Below, piece after piece: positions 19,150 to 27,370 of a stretch of 64,000 nt of DNA. The notes beneath the pieces were generated by a model that searched no databases, was not told the origin of the DNA, and was given only the letters and a program-made list of their open reading frames with translations. A program made the position numbers and the translations under genes. Within the stretch, counting starts at the first letter, position 1, and each line of letters starts with the position of its first letter. The DNA is from Thermoanaerobacterales bacterium (GTDB lineage: Bacteria > Bacillota > Thermosediminibacteria > Thermosediminibacterales > Tepidanaerobacteraceae): assembly GCA_012840135.1 (NCBI GenBank), contig DUMA01000010.1, positions 36,770 to 100,769 of the forward strand. The letters run 5' to 3'.

Positions 19150-19461
19150 ATGGAGGTGTCTTTAAAAATGCTGGGTGACATGGAGAAAATGGTAAAGATG
19201 TTTCAAGATGAGATAAAGTATTTGAAAGAGCAGTTGAAAAATACGCATTTTACAGGAGAATCTGCAGACGGTAAGGTAATTGTTACTTTCAACGGCCTCG
19301 AAGAATTGGAAGATGTAAATTTTTCCATTGAAGAAATTGGCCCTGAGATGAAAAAAAATTTGGAACAGGGGACGGTTCAAGCAGTTAACAGGGCCCTTAT
19401 AAAGACAAAGGAGCATTTGAAGCAGAAGTTTGCCGATACCGGAATATTTGGAGGGATATAA
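19150..19461 (+). CDS. YbaB/EbfC-like nucleoid-associated protein paralog
   Basis: DGKVIVTFNGLEELEDVNFSIEEI...VNRALIKTKEHLKQKFADTG resembles YbaB/EbfC; start may be the internal MLGDMEKM. Confidence 0.65.
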   Translation: MEVSLKMLGDMEKMVKMFQDEIKYLKEQLKNTHFTGESADGKVIVTFNGLEELEDVNFSIEEIGPEMKKNLEQGTVQAVNRALIKTKEHLKQKFADTGIFGGI

Positions 19462-19827
19462 TTGGCTGAAAATGAAAACAATCCGAGAACAGATTTGATG
19501 AATACGATTATGGATGTCATTCATGGTAAACGAGGTCAAAATATCAATGAGCTGGTGAGCTTGCTGGCTTTAAGTAATCTTTTAGGTATAATCACCTTTC
19601 TGAATTCCCAGGATTCTAAGCCGGATGTAGGATCTTTTAACAAATCCACTAATTCGGATTTAAAAGAAATGGCTATGAATCTTTTAGGTTCAATGGGAGG
19701 CGGTTCGTCTGATAAAAAAATAAATCCCGCCCTGCTGCTAAATCTTTTAAAGACTATGTCTTCCAGTGAAAATCCATCTCCGGAAACAAAGGGCGGTGAA
19801 AAAGGTGATGATAAGACAAAAACCTGA
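19462..19827 (+). CDS. Hypothetical protein
   Basis: 121 aa, abuts the YbaB-like gene; NTIMDVIHGKRGQNINELVSLLALSNLLGIITFL. Confidence 0.6.
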   Translation: MAENENNPRTDLMNTIMDVIHGKRGQNINELVSLLALSNLLGIITFLNSQDSKPDVGSFNKSTNSDLKEMAMNLLGSMGGGSSDKKINPALLLNLLKTMSSSENPSPETKGGEKGDDKTKT

Positions 19828-19833
19828 AAATTA

Positions 19834-19863
19834 AAGCCGTGCCCGAAGCACGGCTATTTTTTT
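19834..19863 (+). terminator. Rho-independent terminator
   Basis: AAGCCGTGCCCGAAGCACGGCTATTTTTTT. Confidence 0.85.
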
Positions 19864-19866
19864 ATA

Positions 19867-19947
19867 TTAATCATCAGAGAAGAACAGGAGTATCAGTATC
19901 AAAAATAATGCAAAAGCCATTCTGTTGTCAAATCCAAAACCTCCCAT
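19867..19947 (-). CDS. Hydrophobic micropeptide (26 aa)
   Basis: MGGFGFDNRMAFALFLILILLFFSDD, preceded by AAAGGGGGAGGAAA RBS. Confidence 0.75.
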   Translation of the reverse strand: MGGFGFDNRMAFALFLILILLFFSDD

Positions 19948-19991
19948 TTTCCTCCCCCTTTCTTTACGGATATTTAACTTGATTCAGCTTT

Positions 19992-20072
19992 TTATTCATC
20001 CCCGAAGAACAGAAGAATCAATATAAGAAACAGAGCAAATGCCATCCTTCCTCCAAAGAAACCATCTGCCAT
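19992..20072 (-). CDS. Hydrophobic micropeptide (26 aa), near-identical paralog of 19867..19947
   Basis: MADGFFGGRMAFALFLILILLFFGDE, preceded by AAGGAGGGTTTCTTT. Confidence 0.75.
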   Translation of the reverse strand: MADGFFGGRMAFALFLILILLFFGDE

Positions 20073-20250
20073 AAAGAAACCCTCCTTCGTTTTCAGCCTA
20101 ATACAGTATATGCATCATGTGATTTCCTGGTTACATACGAACCTCTCCAGAATTAATCCTACATATTTCGCATCCTCTATGACACATAGGTTTTTGTCTA
20201 ACTTATAATATGACGGGAATATGAGTTCGGTTACATAAAAAATGCAGGAC

Positions 20251-20282
20251 AAAAAAAGCCGAGGCATAACCTCGACTTTAAA
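20251..20282 (-). terminator. Rho-independent terminator after rng
   Basis: Minus strand AAAGTCGAGGTTATGCCTCGGCTTTTTTT. Confidence 0.85.
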
Positions 20283-20296
20283 ACAGTTGGCTCACA

Positions 20297-21994
20297 TCAA
20301 ATAAGTCTTGCTCTGGCGTATGTTCTAAAGGTTTTATATACTTCCACCCGGACCTTTTCACCCAGAAGGTCCGCACCTTCTTCCACATCTATCACGTACC
20401 CGTCGACCCTGGCAATGCCGTCATTGGGATTTGAAACATGCACTTCATCTATGACTACATCCAGTATCTGACCTTCCCGCACAGGCATGGCAAGGTTTTC
20501 AAGTTTCGTCTTGCTTCCTACCGCTTTAATCCTAATTTCTTCAGGATGAAGGCTATCATTGCCCTTAATAAAAATGAATTTTTCATAGCGGCTTTCCATT
20601 TGGGATAAACGGTTCCCGCCGCTTCCAATCACTACCGAAGCCACCGAAGGATGTACTTCCAACAAAACAGCTTCTCCCTTCCGCTCCCGGAATATCCTGT
20701 CAAGTTCCCTTTCCACCTTCTTTGCAACGGTTTCTTCTGATAATATTCTGCCTCTGCCTTCACAGTAAGGGCATGTTTTCTCGAGCACCTCATCCAGACT
20801 CTGGCGCACTTTTTTCCTGGTTATCTCCACAAGGCCCAACTGAGTAAGGCCTAATATATGTGCCCTGGTCCGGTCTTTTTTCAATTCCTCGGCCAGAGCT
20901 GAAAGCACCATTTTCTGGTGTTCCTGGGAAGTCATATCAATAAAGTCGATTATTATAATGCCGCCTATATCTCTGAGCCTCAGCTGTCTTGCTATCTCCC
21001 TGGCAGCTTCAAGATTTGTCTTTAATACCGTGTCTTCCAGGTCCACACTCCCCACAAACTTGCCAGTGTTAACATCTATAGCAGTCAAAGCCTCCGTCCT
21101 GTCTATCACTATATATCCGCCGCACTGCAGCCATACTTTGCGCTGGAGAGCTCTATCGATTTCCGGTTCGATATTAAAGTATTCAAAAATCTCCTCCTGG
21201 CCTCTGTAAAAGGTTACCCTGTCCTTCAAAGCCGGTGAAAGCGCCGTTATCAATTCCTGAACTTTTTCGTACTCATACGAACTATTTATGTAGAATCTAC
21301 TGACTTCGGAAGTAAAAAGATCTCTGACGATTCTTGCTATCAGGTTCATATCTTTGTAAATCAATTTAGGAGCGGTACATTTCTTTTGTCTCTGGATAAT
21401 ATCATCCCACTGTCTCTTTAAAAACTCCATATCGGCCTTTAATTCTTCTTTTCCGACGCCTTCGGCCACCGTTCTTACAATGACCCCCATATGAACAGGT
21501 CTGATAGTTTCTGCTAGACTTTTCAGCCGATTTCTTTCATCTTCCCTTTCTATGCGTCTTGATATGCCGACATAATCCACTGTAGGCATCAGAACAAGAT
21601 AACGCCCAGGAATAGTGATATTTGTCGAAACTCTTGCGCCTTTTGTTCCGATCGGTTCTTTCACCACCTGTACCAGGACATCCTGGCCAACCTTTAACAT
21701 ATCTCTTATGGATATTTTTGATAATCCCTCAATAAGTTCCTCATCTTCAGGTCCGGATGTTTCCAGATTTAAATTAATGTCGCCCGCGTAAAGAAAGGCA
21801 TTTTTCCCCAGACCTATATCTACAAAAGCGGCCTGCATGCCCGGCAGGACATTGGCTACCTTACCCTTGTAAATATTTCCGACTACCCTTTCATTATTTA
21901 TTTTTTCCACATATATTTCCACAAGCTCCCTGTCTTCCATAACAGCCACACGTATCTGATCCCTGTTTACATCTACCACGATCTCCTTTGACAT
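20297..21994 (-). CDS. rng: Ribonuclease E/G family (RNase G-like)
   Basis: S1-like N-terminus GNIYKGKVANVLPGMQAAFVDIGLGKNAFLYAGD; TAIDVNTGKFVG; CPYCEGRGR zinc link. Confidence 0.95.
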   Translation of the reverse strand: MSKEIVVDVNRDQIRVAVMEDRELVEIYVEKINNERVVGNIYKGKVANVLPGMQAAFVDIGLGKNAFLYAGDINLNLETSGPEDEELIEGLSKISIRDMLKVGQDVLVQVVKEPIGTKGARVSTNITIPGRYLVLMPTVDYVGISRRIEREDERNRLKSLAETIRPVHMGVIVRTVAEGVGKEELKADMEFLKRQWDDIIQRQKKCTAPKLIYKDMNLIARIVRDLFTSEVSRFYINSSYEYEKVQELITALSPALKDRVTFYRGQEEIFEYFNIEPEIDRALQRKVWLQCGGYIVIDRTEALTAIDVNTGKFVGSVDLEDTVLKTNLEAAREIARQLRLRDIGGIIIIDFIDMTSQEHQKMVLSALAEELKKDRTRAHILGLTQLGLVEITRKKVRQSLDEVLEKTCPYCEGRGRILSEETVAKKVERELDRIFRERKGEAVLLEVHPSVASVVIGSGGNRLSQMESRYEKFIFIKGNDSLHPEEIRIKAVGSKTKLENLAMPVREGQILDVVIDEVHVSNPNDGIARVDGYVIDVEEGADLLGEKVRVEVYKTFRTYARARLI

Positions 21995-22028
21995 GAATTT
22001 TTCAGCTCCTCAAAATAGCAAAAATTTA

Positions 22029-22709
22029 TCATAATGGCGGTATAATAAGACCATCCTGCTTTAAATAGAGGTCTTCTCTATGGATGTACTTTACCGTTAT
22101 TTCTTTGGGAAGGTACCTCTCCAGTTGTTTCAGTACCATATCCGGAGAAACGCTGCCACCCTGACCCACAGCAAGTTCCATCCCGAGAAAAACATTACCT
22201 CCCTCTCCACTTTTTACATCAATACAATGGATAAAAGGAGCTACATCCACCCTTTTGACTTTATCCTTCAAAACTTTTTCTATAATTACCTGCTTTTGGT
22301 TTAAAAGCTCCTTTGCCGCCCGTGCTACGTCTTCCTGTAAAAATCCTGCTATTGTCACGCTATATGATGCGGCGTTTATTTTGGAAAGAGGGTATTTCCC
22401 GTCGAAGATGCCGATTTTCAGTATCCTCAATCCTTCGGGTAAACTGGAGTTTAAACGGCACATTGCCTCGCTGGCGGGAACATTTTCATAAAAATCTGCA
22501 TCCATGTATTCGCCGCTACTGGTAATTCCGACGGACAGCGCCGGAGCAAAAGTTAATCTGGGATGTGGAGTAAAACCTTCCGAAAATGCAAGGGGGAGCT
22601 TTGCCCTTCGGAAAGCCCTTTCAAAGGCTTTCACCATGTCAAGATGTGAGATATACTTTACCGGATCGGCTTTTTCATATCTCATTCTGAGTTTCACAGA
22701 GCACACCAC
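22029..22709 (-). CDS. TIGR03936-type radical SAM-associated protein
   Basis: LRMRYEKADPVKYISHLDMVKAFERAFRRAKLPLAFSEGFTPHPRLTFAPALSVG. Confidence 0.88.
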   Translation of the reverse strand: MVCSVKLRMRYEKADPVKYISHLDMVKAFERAFRRAKLPLAFSEGFTPHPRLTFAPALSVGITSSGEYMDADFYENVPASEAMCRLNSSLPEGLRILKIGIFDGKYPLSKINAASYSVTIAGFLQEDVARAAKELLNQKQVIIEKVLKDKVKRVDVAPFIHCIDVKSGEGGNVFLGMELAVGQGGSVSPDMVLKQLERYLPKEITVKYIHREDLYLKQDGLIIPPL

Positions 22710-24537
22710 CTTTCAGTCGCATTATACCGCAAGCATGGCACCTGTTAAACCTGCAGTCGGGAGTTGTTTCGGCCTTTCTAGATTTTTCCCGTTCCCTTAG
22801 AAGATATCTCCTGTCAATGCCGCAATCTATTATTTCCCACGGGAATACCTCTTCCACCTTTCTTTCTCTGTTTGCATAAAACTCCGGTGAAATTCCGGCT
22901 TCATCAAAGGCCTGCATCCATTTTTCAAAAGAAAAAAGGTCATTCCAGCCATCAAACTTGCATCCTTTTTCATGGGCTATTTTCAGGACTTTGCCCAATT
23001 TCCTATCGCCCCTTGAAAAAACAGCTTCCAAAAAACTCAGCCTTCCATCATGCCAGCTGTAGGAAATGTTTTTTGATTTTAACATTGTCTTTAATAATTT
23101 TTGGCGCCTTTCAATTTCTGAAAGTGATATCTGGGATTCCCATTGAAAAGGCGTGAAGGCCTTGGGAACAAAGGTGGATGTGCTCACTGTTACCCTCAGA
23201 CCGGAGGTGTTACCTTTAACCTCCCTGTAGACATCTACCACGCGCCGGGCAAGGTTCGCTATCCCTTCGATATCGGCATCGGTTTCGGTGGGAAGGCCGA
23301 TCATAAAATAGAGTTTCACAGCCTTCCATCCGCAGGAAAAAGCATCTCTGACTGAAGACATCAGGTCTTCTTCCGTAACCCCTTTGTTTATTACATCCCT
23401 CAATCTTTGTGTCCCGGCTTCTGGTGCAAATGTAAGTCCGCTCTTTTTAATTTCCTGAATTTTTTGGGCAAGCTGGATGGAAAACGCATCGATTCTGAGG
23501 GATGGCAGGGATAGCCCTACCTGGCATCTTCTAAATTCATCGGTAAGGATTTCAGCAAGCTTTTTTAATTCCGAATAATCGCTGGTGCTCAGAGATGCCA
23601 GGGATATCTCCCCATACCCGGTGCAGTCAATGATATCCTTTGCAAGCTTTGTAAGATGTTCTACAGATTTTTCCCTCACCGGCCGGTAAATCATCCCCGC
23701 CTGGCAAAAACGGCAACCATGAGTGCAGCCTCTGAAAATCTCCAACACAGCCCTGTCATGGACAATGTCTATATAGGGTACAACAAATCTGGTGGGATAA
23801 AAAACCTCATCCAGATTTTTAATGATACGCTTTTGAATTCTGTGAGGGATTCCAGTTTTTTTAGGTAAAAATTTATCTATAGTCCCGTCATCATTATATG
23901 ATATATTATATAATGATGGCACATAAACTCCCGAAATACATGCAACCTGTTCTAAAAATTTCCTTCTTTTTTCACTCCTTTCTTTGAAATTCTTATATAG
24001 ATCGATTATTTCAAGAATAGCCTCTTCGGCTTCCCCTATAACAAAAAAATCTATTATATCAGCCAGCGGCTCGGGATTATATGCGCAGGGACCGCCTGCT
24101 ATAACAATAGGATGCTCATCCGACCTGTCTTTTGAGAAGATCGGAATGCCCGATAGCTCCAGCATATTCACTATGTTGGTGTAACTCATTTCGTACTGGA
24201 GTGTAAATCCTAAAAAGTCAAATTCTTTAACGGGAGTCCTGCTTTCAAGACTGAAAAGCGGTACTTGTTTTTTTCTCATGAGATCTTCGAAATCTACCCA
24301 GGGAGCAAAGACTCTTTCCGCATACACATCTTCCTGTTCATTTAGCAAATGATAAAGTATCTTGATTCCCAGGTGGGACATTCCAACCTCATAAATATCC
24401 GGAAATGCAAGGGCCACGTGTACCTTAGTCTTTTCAACAGGTTTATGGATGCTATTATATTCGTTGCCTATATATCTGGCAGGTTTTGACACCCTTGGCA
24501 GTATATCGTCCAGCAACAGGTTTATATCCAATGTCAT
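22675..24537 (-). CDS. TIGR03960-type radical SAM protein (B12-binding-like N-terminus)
   Basis: FRGCTHGCRFCQAGMIYRPVREKS (CxxxCxxC), APEAGTQRLRDVINKG. Confidence 0.92.
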   Translation of the reverse strand: MTLDINLLLDDILPRVSKPARYIGNEYNSIHKPVEKTKVHVALAFPDIYEVGMSHLGIKILYHLLNEQEDVYAERVFAPWVDFEDLMRKKQVPLFSLESRTPVKEFDFLGFTLQYEMSYTNIVNMLELSGIPIFSKDRSDEHPIVIAGGPCAYNPEPLADIIDFFVIGEAEEAILEIIDLYKNFKERSEKRRKFLEQVACISGVYVPSLYNISYNDDGTIDKFLPKKTGIPHRIQKRIIKNLDEVFYPTRFVVPYIDIVHDRAVLEIFRGCTHGCRFCQAGMIYRPVREKSVEHLTKLAKDIIDCTGYGEISLASLSTSDYSELKKLAEILTDEFRRCQVGLSLPSLRIDAFSIQLAQKIQEIKKSGLTFAPEAGTQRLRDVINKGVTEEDLMSSVRDAFSCGWKAVKLYFMIGLPTETDADIEGIANLARRVVDVYREVKGNTSGLRVTVSTSTFVPKAFTPFQWESQISLSEIERRQKLLKTMLKSKNISYSWHDGRLSFLEAVFSRGDRKLGKVLKIAHEKGCKFDGWNDLFSFEKWMQAFDEAGISPEFYANRERKVEEVFPWEIIDCGIDRRYLLREREKSRKAETTPDCRFNRCHACGIMRLKGGVLCETQNEI

Positions 24538-24577
24538 GCCTCCTAAAAAAATCTATATGTATTATTCCCTTTTTCTA

Positions 24578-25444
24578 TTATATCAGTTCTTTTAACCTTA
24601 TGTCTAACCCTTCACGTATTATTTTGTCAAATATTTCCGTTTCAGTCAAATATTTTTTTATTCTCAAGCTGTTGTCTACAATATAGACAAAATAATATTT
24701 ATCCGGCATAAACTCATAAAGCAGTTGCTTTACCGGAGTATTCCCTATGGCGACAAGACCTGCAACGGGTAAAAATCCTTTCTTAAACAACAATTCTTTT
24801 TTGCCTGCTATTTGTTTGATAAAAAATAAAGGAGCTTCCTTTTGTTCTTTTAAAGAGTACGCAATTAAAAAAATCCCGGCAATGATAAAATTTATAAATA
24901 ATTTGCCCATAAATAAGCCTATGACGGCAGTTAAGAACAATACCGCTGCCAGAACTTTGCTAAGTCTTGCAGCCGTGCGTACCGCCGATATAAAATTCAT
25001 GTGCTGTCTGAGCCATAAAATAAAAACCCTTCCGCCATCTAAAGGAAGGGCCGGGAGCATGTTAAAAAGCCCTATCATCAACTGATAGTCAATAAAATTA
25101 TTTCCCGTCTGAGGTAATATTACCTTCTGTTCAATCAGAAACAATAAAAAAAACGATACAGCGAAATTGGTCATAGGGCCTGCCAGTGCAGTCAGCATTT
25201 CAACTTCAGGGATCGTTTCATATAGATTTGCTATTTTTATCCTTCCGCCAAAAGGTAAAATTTCTATCTTTTCTACTTTCATGCCCATAGTCCGGGCTGT
25301 TACCACATGCCCCAGTTCATGAAATCCCAGAGCTGCCAGTGCCGCCAGCATATGTACCCACAACCCCGCACATATGGAAGAGAATACTATAAGAACAAAA
25401 AAAAAGTCAATATAAATATCCATCTCCAGTATTTTGAAAGACAT
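24578..25444 (-). CDS. spoIVFB: M50 family metalloprotease, SpoIVFB-like
   Basis: HELGHVVTARTMG and NMLPALPLDGGRVF motifs; adjacent to SpoIVFA-like gene. Confidence 0.88.
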   Translation of the reverse strand: MSFKILEMDIYIDFFFVLIVFSSICAGLWVHMLAALAALGFHELGHVVTARTMGMKVEKIEILPFGGRIKIANLYETIPEVEMLTALAGPMTNFAVSFFLLFLIEQKVILPQTGNNFIDYQLMIGLFNMLPALPLDGGRVFILWLRQHMNFISAVRTAARLSKVLAAVLFLTAVIGLFMGKLFINFIIAGIFLIAYSLKEQKEAPLFFIKQIAGKKELLFKKGFLPVAGLVAIGNTPVKQLLYEFMPDKYYFVYIVDNSLRIKKYLTETEIFDKIIREGLDIRLKELI

Positions 25445-25457
25445 GATACCACCCGTA

Positions 25458-26123
25458 TTAAGGTATTTTTAACCATTTCGTGGGGTCTTGGGGAACATCA
25501 TTTTTTAATATTTCAAAATGCAGGTGGGGCGAATCCGCCTTTCCGCTCATACCTACGGTCCCAATGATGAAGCCCTGCTTTACATTTTCATTTTGTGTGA
25601 CAAAAACATCCTTCATATGGGCATAAACCGTAGTGAGACCTTCGCCATGATCCAGTTTCACAAAACGCCCCAGCTCAGGGTCTTCTCCCGCAGAAACCAC
25701 AACTCCATCAAGCACAGCTTTCACAGGAGTTCCTTCTTTTTGGGCTATATCAATGCCGTTGTGCATTTTTTCTACTTTCAAAATTGGGTCAACTCTTTTG
25801 CCAAAAACCGAAGTGATATCCCCTGACACCGGAAGGATAAGAGACTCGGAGGTTGTTTGTTGAAAAACTGGGACGCTTTCTGTTATCCTGGGGAATTGCT
25901 TGATGGTATCTGCCAGACTTTTGAAATCGTAAGTATATTTAAAAACATAGTAATCTATCTTTGAGAGTACCAGATTTGTAAAAGGGGTGTCAATTTTTTT
26001 AAGTAATAATACAATTGTCAGCAAAAAAATGCATACAAGCAGCTTTTTTAAATCCAGCATATCGAGCCATTTTTTTTTAGGACCTGGTTCATAATAGTTA
26101 TAATACATCCAAGGCACCCCCAT
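25458..26123 (-). CDS. spoIVFA: M23 family peptidase, SpoIVFA-like
   Basis: N-terminal TM; HNGIDIAQKEGTPVKAV...SGKADSPHLHFEILKND. Confidence 0.82.
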   Translation of the reverse strand: MGVPWMYYNYYEPGPKKKWLDMLDLKKLLVCIFLLTIVLLLKKIDTPFTNLVLSKIDYYVFKYTYDFKSLADTIKQFPRITESVPVFQQTTSESLILPVSGDITSVFGKRVDPILKVEKMHNGIDIAQKEGTPVKAVLDGVVVSAGEDPELGRFVKLDHGEGLTTVYAHMKDVFVTQNENVKQGFIIGTVGMSGKADSPHLHFEILKNDVPQDPTKWLKIP

Positions 26124-26170
26124 ACCATTCTTATATATATCTATTTTACGATAAGCTCGTTTATTACAAA

Positions 26171-26200
26171 AAAAATGCTCCTACCAAAGAAGCATCTCTA
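26171..26200 (-). terminator. Rho-independent terminator after rodA
   Basis: Minus strand GATGCTTCTTTGGTAGGAGCATTTTTTTT. Confidence 0.7.
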
Positions 26201-27295
26201 AAAAAGTATTTTCTGTCGCCGCATACCGATATTTAACACAAGGCCTACTGACATCATGTTCATCAAAAAGGAACTTCCACCATAGCTCATAAAAGGCAGC
26301 GGAATTCCAGTAACGGGCATCAGCCCCAGCGTCATCCCGATATTTACCATTACCTGGAATGTCCACATTGTGGCTACGCCGATGACCATGTAAGTCCCCA
26401 GCAGGTCCCTGGCTTTAAAAGCCAACTGGATGGTATGGTATATCAATAGAAAAAACAGGAGGAGGAGCACCATCCCTCCGACAAAGCCCAATTCTTCTCC
26501 TAAAACTGCAAAAATAAAATCTGTATGCTGTTCGGGAATAAAATCCAGCTGGTTCTGGGTTCCATGAAACAAACCCTTCCCCAGGAGTTTACCCGAACCG
26601 ATGGCAATTTTTGACTGAATTACATGGTAACCGGCTCCCAGTGGATCCAGATTTGGATTTAAAAAAACCAGAATTCTTTTTTTCTGATAGTCATGTAAAA
26701 AATTCCATAGCAGCGGCAGAGACAACACACCTGCTCCGATAATGGCTCCAAATAGTTTGAAACTTATGCCCGCCACAAAAATCATGCCGAACAAAATTGC
26801 AAGTAAGACCAGGGATGTGCCCAAATCCGGTTGTTTCATAATAAGAATAAGTGGTATACCCACATGCAAAAATGCCAGGGCAACATCCTTTATGCCATTT
26901 AAAGTCTTTTTTCTTTCCAGGTGCTTCGCCAGAGTTATTACGATGGCGAGTTTAGCGAATTCTGACGGCTGAAGGCCAAAGGAGCCGATAGGAATCCATC
27001 TCTGCGCTCCCATACTTTCCCTGCCCAGTATCATTACCGCAATCAGCATGCCAAGGTTTATGACATAAATAACATTTGACCATTGGGCTATAGTATGATA
27101 ATCCACAGCCATTATAAAAAACATGGCCACAAGGCCAAGGCAGAACCAGATGAGCTGCATTTTTGCATAATGGAAATTACCTCCCGGAGCGGTGGCATGA
27201 GTAGCGCTGCTTATTGTTAAAATACTAATAATCGTTATGAATACGATGACTATCAATATACGATACTCTATATTTTTTAACAGTTTATGATTCAT
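26198..27295 (-). CDS. rodA: SEDS family rod shape protein RodA
   Basis: GSFGLQPSEFAKLAIVITLAKHL; GKGLFHGTQNQLDFIPEQHTDFIFAVLGEELGFVGG; MPVTGIPLPFMSYGGSS. Confidence 0.95.
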   Translation of the reverse strand: MNHKLLKNIEYRILIVIVFITIISILTISSATHATAPGGNFHYAKMQLIWFCLGLVAMFFIMAVDYHTIAQWSNVIYVINLGMLIAVMILGRESMGAQRWIPIGSFGLQPSEFAKLAIVITLAKHLERKKTLNGIKDVALAFLHVGIPLILIMKQPDLGTSLVLLAILFGMIFVAGISFKLFGAIIGAGVLSLPLLWNFLHDYQKKRILVFLNPNLDPLGAGYHVIQSKIAIGSGKLLGKGLFHGTQNQLDFIPEQHTDFIFAVLGEELGFVGGMVLLLLFFLLIYHTIQLAFKARDLLGTYMVIGVATMWTFQVMVNIGMTLGLMPVTGIPLPFMSYGGSSFLMNMMSVGLVLNIGMRRQKILF

Positions 27296-27370
27296 GGAAA
27301 TGCCTCCCGAAAAATCCGATAACCATTATATCATAAATTAAACACGACTATAATACCTCCTTTTGATTTT

